A stretch of 10,286 nucleotides of DNA, from positions 1 to 10,286 of the forward strand of contig CAZGMN010000109.1 in NCBI GenBank assembly GCA_964526905.1. Reading direction: 5' to 3'. The notes under the pieces were generated by a model. The model was not told where the DNA came from and did not search any database. It was given only the letters and a program-made list of their open reading frames with translations. Both the position numbers and the translations under genes were made by a program. Source of the stretch: CAZGMN01 sp964526905 (GTDB taxonomy: Bacteria > Acidobacteriota > Aminicenantia > Aminicenantales > Aminicenantaceae). The first letter of the stretch is position 1. Each line of letters opens with the position of its first letter. This document shows positions 7,490 to 10,286 of this stretch, piece after piece.

Positions 7490-9163
7490 TCACCTCTTGG
7501 TCGGGGGCCGTGGCGCAGGCATGGGCTTGCGCGGCAGCAACTCATTGCGCATCGCCGTATGATAGACGAAGGAAGCCATGATTACAGCCGACTGCATCAT
7601 GTCGCCCCTCTGGATGCGGTCGTAGACATCCATGTTGGAGTGGTGGGTTCGGGTGTCATAGTCGATTTCATCCTGAATAAACTGAAATCCGGGAAGGCCC
7701 ACTCCGTCAAAGGACTGATGGTCGGTGCCGCCGGTGTTCCGGATTGTGAGAGTTGTCGCGCCCATATCCTTAAACGGTGCCAGCCAGGCTTCGAATATTG
7801 GCCGCAGCTCCTCGTTCCCCTGGAGATAAATGCCGCGAATCTTGCCGGTGCCGTTGTCGTAATTATAATAAGCCGACAACTTGCTATACTCCGGCTTCAG
7901 CGTAGGTGATGTCTGCATCTGAGTTCGCATCCAATTCATGAATTCCTCGCTGCCGCGCTGCAGGTTAGCCGGAGGAGTTGGCCGAGAGGCGAAATGCTCG
8001 TTCACATAGGCTCTGGATCCCAACAGACCTTCTTCTTCGCCGCCCCAAAGCGCGACGCGAATGGTTCGGCGCGGCTTGAGCCCGGCCGCTTTCAGAATGC
8101 GAACCGCTTCCATGGCAACGGCACAGCCGGCGGCATTATCTGTGGCGCCGGTAGCTGCATGCCAGGAATCAAAATGCCCGCCAAGCATGACCAGTTCGTC
8201 TTTTTTGTCGGTGCCGGGAAGTTCGGCCACGATGTTAAAGTCATTCATATCCTGGCTGAGGAAATCAGACTGGACTTCCATCTCCAGCGTGACTTTGATC
8301 TGCTTGTCCAGGATGCGGCAGATTCGATTATAGTGTTCCACTGCCAGCGTGACCTGAGGAGGAACAGGCGGCGCGTCTTTGGCCCGGTCGCCGCCGCTCT
8401 GGACAAAGATCGTGCCGTCTTCGCCGCGGCTGGTGTCCAGCACAGCAGCCACCCCTTCGGAAACAAAGAACTCGTTGACTTTTCTGATTAGAGCCCTGTT
8501 CGGGAAACCGCCTGGCGGTCTCATGAACCGTCTCATCTGTCCAGGCTCGGGCATACGAGCGATGTCCGCCAGGTCTTCATCGCTGTATCTCTTGGCGTCA
8601 GGCGCGAAGTGGGCTTCGACCTCACGCGCTGGCTGCGTCAGAACAAACATCCCTTTGAGCTTGCCGCGGTATTTTTCGATGTCGGCTTCGGAGCTGATAT
8701 CCACCCGGATGGCTTCGCCGCGGATGAGACCGTTGGTTCCCGGAGTCCAGGCTTTGGGAAAAGCGATGAGGGGAGAATAGACCGGCTCGATCATGTGGGC
8801 CTGAAATTTCTTCAGCTCCCAACTGCGTCCGAAGTCATAATTCTCGGTATGAATGTTTGCGAGTCCCCATTCCTCGAATTTTTGTTGGACCCACTCACCC
8901 GCCTTTATTTTATTTGGCGATCCGGACAACCGAGGACCATAGACATCGGTTATGTAACTCAGAATCTCCATCACCTGAGAACGATTCAGCCCCTCGTCTT
9001 TGATTCTGTAAATAGCAGCGAGGTCGGCTTTATCCTCGGCCAAAGCCAGACCAAACAATACAAGCAGCAAAGCAAGGCTGAAAGCCGCGATTCGCATTCT
9101 CATCTGGAATCTCCGAATACGCGGTGAAGCAACTCTTTGCGGATGAAAATTCATCTCCGTCAT
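7490..9163 (-). CDS. Exported PA-domain M28 zinc aminopeptidase/carboxypeptidase
   Basis: An M28-family two-zinc exopeptidase of 557 residues. After a signal sequence (hydrophobic core about 25-42, ending LALAED) come an N-terminal segment and a protease-associated-like insert (about 120-300, with KYRGKLKGMFVL at 164-175). The peptidase domain follows with its metal and catalytic residues: His330 and Asp332 in GGHFDSW, the bridging Asp342 in GATDNAAG, Glu376 (base) and Glu377 (ligand) in GGEEEGLLGS, Asp436 in YNYDNG and His508 in THHSNMD. All ligands are intact, so it should be active outside the cytoplasm on peptide N- or C-termini. The tail (about 544-557) is Pro- and basic-rich. The ATG at 9163 has an excellent ribosome site (GGAGGT, 8 bases upstream), but places 20 residues before the signal core. 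The ATG at 9103 (Met21), with GGAG 7 bases upstream, gives a more usual signal peptide. Parts of the gene look clearly more GC-rich than nadCB or tldDE. Confidence 0.92.
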   Translation of the reverse strand: MTEMNFHPQRVASPRIRRFQMRMRIAAFSLALLLVLFGLALAEDKADLAAIYRIKDEGLNRSQVMEILSYITDVYGPRLSGSPNKIKAGEWVQQKFEEWGLANIHTENYDFGRSWELKKFQAHMIEPVYSPLIAFPKAWTPGTNGLIRGEAIRVDISSEADIEKYRGKLKGMFVLTQPAREVEAHFAPDAKRYSDEDLADIARMPEPGQMRRFMRPPGGFPNRALIRKVNEFFVSEGVAAVLDTSRGEDGTIFVQSGGDRAKDAPPVPPQVTLAVEHYNRICRILDKQIKVTLEMEVQSDFLSQDMNDFNIVAELPGTDKKDELVMLGGHFDSWHAATGATDNAAGCAVAMEAVRILKAAGLKPRRTIRVALWGGEEEGLLGSRAYVNEHFASRPTPPANLQRGSEEFMNWMRTQMQTSPTLKPEYSKLSAYYNYDNGTGKIRGIYLQGNEELRPIFEAWLAPFKDMGATTLTIRNTGGTDHQSFDGVGLPGFQFIQDEIDYDTRTHHSNMDVYDRIQRGDMMQSAVIMASFVYHTAMRNELLPRKPMPAPRPPTKR

Positions 9164-9214
9164 TTTAGCTTACCTCCATATTTAATTTTATTTCTGAACC
9201 ATAAATAGTCTCCT

Positions 9215-9243
9215 TTAATAGTCTTCTTTTTTAGAATTGTCAA
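9215..9243 (-). promoter_or_regulatory. Sigma70-type promoter for the M28 peptidase gene
   Basis: On the minus strand a perfect TTGACA -35 (9243-9238) is followed by 17 bases and TATTAA (9220-9215, 4 of 6 to the -10 consensus). The predicted start near 9208 gives a leader of about 45 bases containing the GGAGGT ribosome site at 9177-9172. Perfect spacing and position directly upstream of the gene support it. Confidence 0.65.
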
Positions 9244-9349
9244 TCCATTAATTCTGGGATGAAGGCGGGATGAAAGGGAGAGCTCCTTCGAAATCTTCCT
9301 TGGCGGAGGAGGCTTGGCTGATGAAAACGTAAGCTTGAAATGATTAGTG

Positions 9350-9451
9350 CTATTGAACAAGACAAAGATGGTCGCCAACAGCCTTGATTTCCGGATTCAT
9401 GTTGCCGGCCCGACGGTCTTAGCTCAAGAGCTGACAGTCGCCGGGGAGTGA
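9350..9451 (+). pseudogene. 3'-end remnant of a second tldE/pmbA gene
   Basis: Read in frame on the plus strand, these 34 codons give LLNKTKMVANSLDFR followed by IHVAGPTVLAQELTVAGE and a TGA stop. They align without gaps to the last 34 codons of the intact tldE (5473-5574): by hand count 78 of 102 bases match (about 76%) and 22 of 33 residues are identical, with the stop at the same place. Seven of the 18 changed codons are synonymous, so the segment diverged partly under protein-level constraint before, or separately from, its truncation. Upstream, homology fades: a GAAAT/TTAG match near 9337-9347 requires small insertions and deletions, and the frame there holds stops. There is no start codon context or ribosome site to suggest it is translated. 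It is best read as the tail of a lost or partly deleted paralogue. It ends 11 bases from the convergent small membrane-protein gene. Confidence 0.85.
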
Positions 9452-9462
9452 ACTCTCTGCCT

Positions 9463-9600
9463 TTATCTTCTCCTGATTAAATATGAAATAGAAACAACCG
9501 CTGCTCCCAGGCCCATGGTCACGAAGCTCACATTGGAGAGAAAGGTGAAGAGCTTTATGAGAAAACCGCCGACCAGCAAAACAACTCCAAGAGAGCGCAT
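9463..9600 (-). CDS. Small two-helix membrane protein downstream of nitroreductase
   Basis: This 45-codon gene is easily missed because of its size. The ATG at 9600-9598 is preceded by AAGGAG (9617-9612, 11 bases upstream), with a second purine-rich stretch AGAGGG directly before the ATG, and it lies 24 bases after the nitroreductase stop on the same strand, which suggests one transcript. The product is a hydrophobic hairpin: a first membrane segment at about residues 3-21 (LGVVLLVGGFLIKLFTFL, with Lys16 inside), a short polar turn (SNVS, 22-25) and a second segment at about 26-42 (FVTMGLGAAVVSISYLI). It closes with the basic tail RRR, which by the positive-inside rule puts both ends in the cytoplasm. 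No enzyme motif is visible and the function is unknown. Membership of a conserved small-protein family is plausible but unproven. A different frame over the same bases is longer but lacks protein-like composition. Confidence 0.68.
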   Translation of the reverse strand: MRSLGVVLLVGGFLIKLFTFLSNVSFVTMGLGAAVVSISYLIRRR

Positions 9601-9624
9601 CCCTCTTTGTTCTCCTTTGGCCTG

Positions 9625-10203
9625 CTAAAAGCCGTTGAAATGAATGATATTCTTTAGCCCCTTCTTGGGCACATGGAGCCGGCCTTCTTCGTCTTTCCAA
9701 TATTTCACCGAATCCTTCATCTCTTCAATAACAGGTTTTTCATTAGGAAAACCCAGTGCTACGACCGCATCAATTTTGTATTGACTGGGTATCTTCAACA
9801 TCTCCTGAACCTTGTCTCTCTCCACAGAAATAATCCAGCAGCTCCCGACCCTTTGCTCCCAGGCAGCGAGAATTATATTCTCCACTGCAGCTCCCACATC
9901 ATATTCGTACCCCTTCTCTCTTAGCGATGAATTGACCAGAACAACAATATAAGCGGCAGGCTCATGGCCTGGCTTTGGATCGCCCTGCGGAGCAATATAA
10001 GCTGCCCACTTCAAGCAGTGAAAGAGCCTTTGCTTGAGCTCTTTATCATCGACGACAATATACTCGAGAGGCTGGATATTGGCTGCTGAGGGAGCTACCC
10101 TTGCGGCATTGACAAGCTTTTCCAGGATTTCAGGGGAGATAGGCTCAGGCTTGAATTGGCGGATAGAGCGTCTGGAGAGGATAAGATTGTAGAAAGACAT
10201 CAT
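9625..10203 (-). CDS. Nitroreductase-family FMN oxidoreductase
   Basis: A 192-residue flavoprotein of the nitroreductase fold, whose members use FMN and NAD(P)H to reduce nitro groups, quinones, flavins or related electron acceptors in the cytoplasm as homodimers. FMN-binding marks are visible: SRRSIRQF (10-17), where the arginines contact the FMN phosphate, APSAANIQP (37-45), and the C-terminal half signature DVGAAVENIILAAWEQRVGS (102-121) with VALGFPNEKP (148-157). The physiological substrate cannot be assigned; many subfamilies share these motifs. The first two codons are both ATG (10203 and 10200), with no good Shine-Dalgarno before them, so the exact start could be either. A TTGTCA box at 10266-10261 could be a -35, but no convincing -10 follows at correct spacing. 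The gene leads a probable two-gene unit with the small membrane protein at 9463-9600. Confidence 0.92.
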   Translation of the reverse strand: MMSFYNLILSRRSIRQFKPEPISPEILEKLVNAARVAPSAANIQPLEYIVVDDKELKQRLFHCLKWAAYIAPQGDPKPGHEPAAYIVVLVNSSLREKGYEYDVGAAVENIILAAWEQRVGSCWIISVERDKVQEMLKIPSQYKIDAVVALGFPNEKPVIEEMKDSVKYWKDEEGRLHVPKKGLKNIIHFNGF

Positions 10204-10286
10204 CTTTTTAGTCGCAGGATTGTCTTTTTTGCCGAATAAAAATTAGCCCAGTGTGGAAATTGACAATCGCCTGAAATAGTTGATAT

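Noticed and set aside
9188..9216. Four-codon leader peptide (Met-Val-Gln-Lys) with an AAAGGAG site upstream of the M28 gene
   Set aside because: The AAAGGAG overlaps the promoter -10 box, so it would lie outside the transcript starting near 9208.
9252..9275. Tandem GGGATGAA copies 11 bases apart as a regulatory repeat
   Set aside because: Only two short copies, upstream of the M28 promoter with no symmetry or known operator form; likely chance or decayed coding sequence.
9160..9378. Open frame of 72 codons on the minus strand whose stop overlaps the M28 ATG
   Set aside because: It runs antisense through the tldE remnant and across the M28 promoter, has no ribosome site and no protein-like pattern; the ATGA overlap is a coincidence of the AAAATGA sequence.
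9419..9700. 93-codon minus-strand frame spanning the nitroreductase end and the small membrane-protein gene
   Set aside because: It is an out-of-frame shadow with a basic, low-hydrophobicity composition; the 45-codon frame with its own ribosome site explains the same bases better.
1..10286. CRISPR array, tRNA/rRNA, transposase or integrase, phage or defence genes
   Set aside because: No spaced repeats, tRNA-like cloverleaf, or characteristic protein motifs of these were seen on either strand.

Overview
The window is a compact stretch of bacterial chromosome with short intergenic gaps. Signal peptides, an apparent outer-membrane beta-barrel start and sigma70-type promoters suggest a Gram-negative-type bacterium. 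The combination of a TldD/TldE pair, secreted C69 and M28 peptidases and that beta-barrel start reminds me of Candidatus Aminicenantes or a related Acidobacteriota-like lineage. That placement is an inference without a marker gene and should be held loosely.

Left part (1-2694, minus strand). nadC and nadB lie three bases apart, with nadC upstream. They encode quinolinate phosphoribosyltransferase and L-aspartate oxidase, which are two of the three enzymes that make NAD from aspartate; nadA is not in the window. Downstream on the same strand, with its own strong ribosome binding site, starts a secreted or outer-membrane protein cut off by the window edge. nadC is driven by a near-consensus promoter placed so close to its ATG that the mRNA should be leaderless or nearly so.

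Middle (2801-5574, plus strand). Divergent from nadC is a TldD/TldE (PmbA) pair joined by an ATGA stop/start overlap. TldD carries the HExxxH metal site, and TldE lacks it, as expected for the inactive partner of this heterodimeric metallopeptidase.

Right part (5821-9163). Two convergent genes for exported peptidases follow: a C69 (PepD-like) Ntn-hydrolase and a PA-domain M28 zinc aminopeptidase, the latter with a good TTGACA-type promoter. Just past the M28 promoter, on the plus strand, is a 102-base remnant of a second tldE 3' end, about 76% identical to the intact one. The C69/M28 segment is therefore bracketed by direct copies of the tldE tail.

Far right (9463-10203, minus strand). A nitroreductase-family flavoprotein gene is followed 24 bases later by a 45-codon gene for a small two-helix membrane protein.

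As a whole the region reads as NAD synthesis beside a peptide-processing and peptide-degrading neighbourhood. I found no RNA genes, CRISPR array, transposase, integrase or clearly new defence or biosynthetic system. The most unusual items are the tldE-tail remnant, the short-leader divergent promoters and the unlisted small membrane protein.
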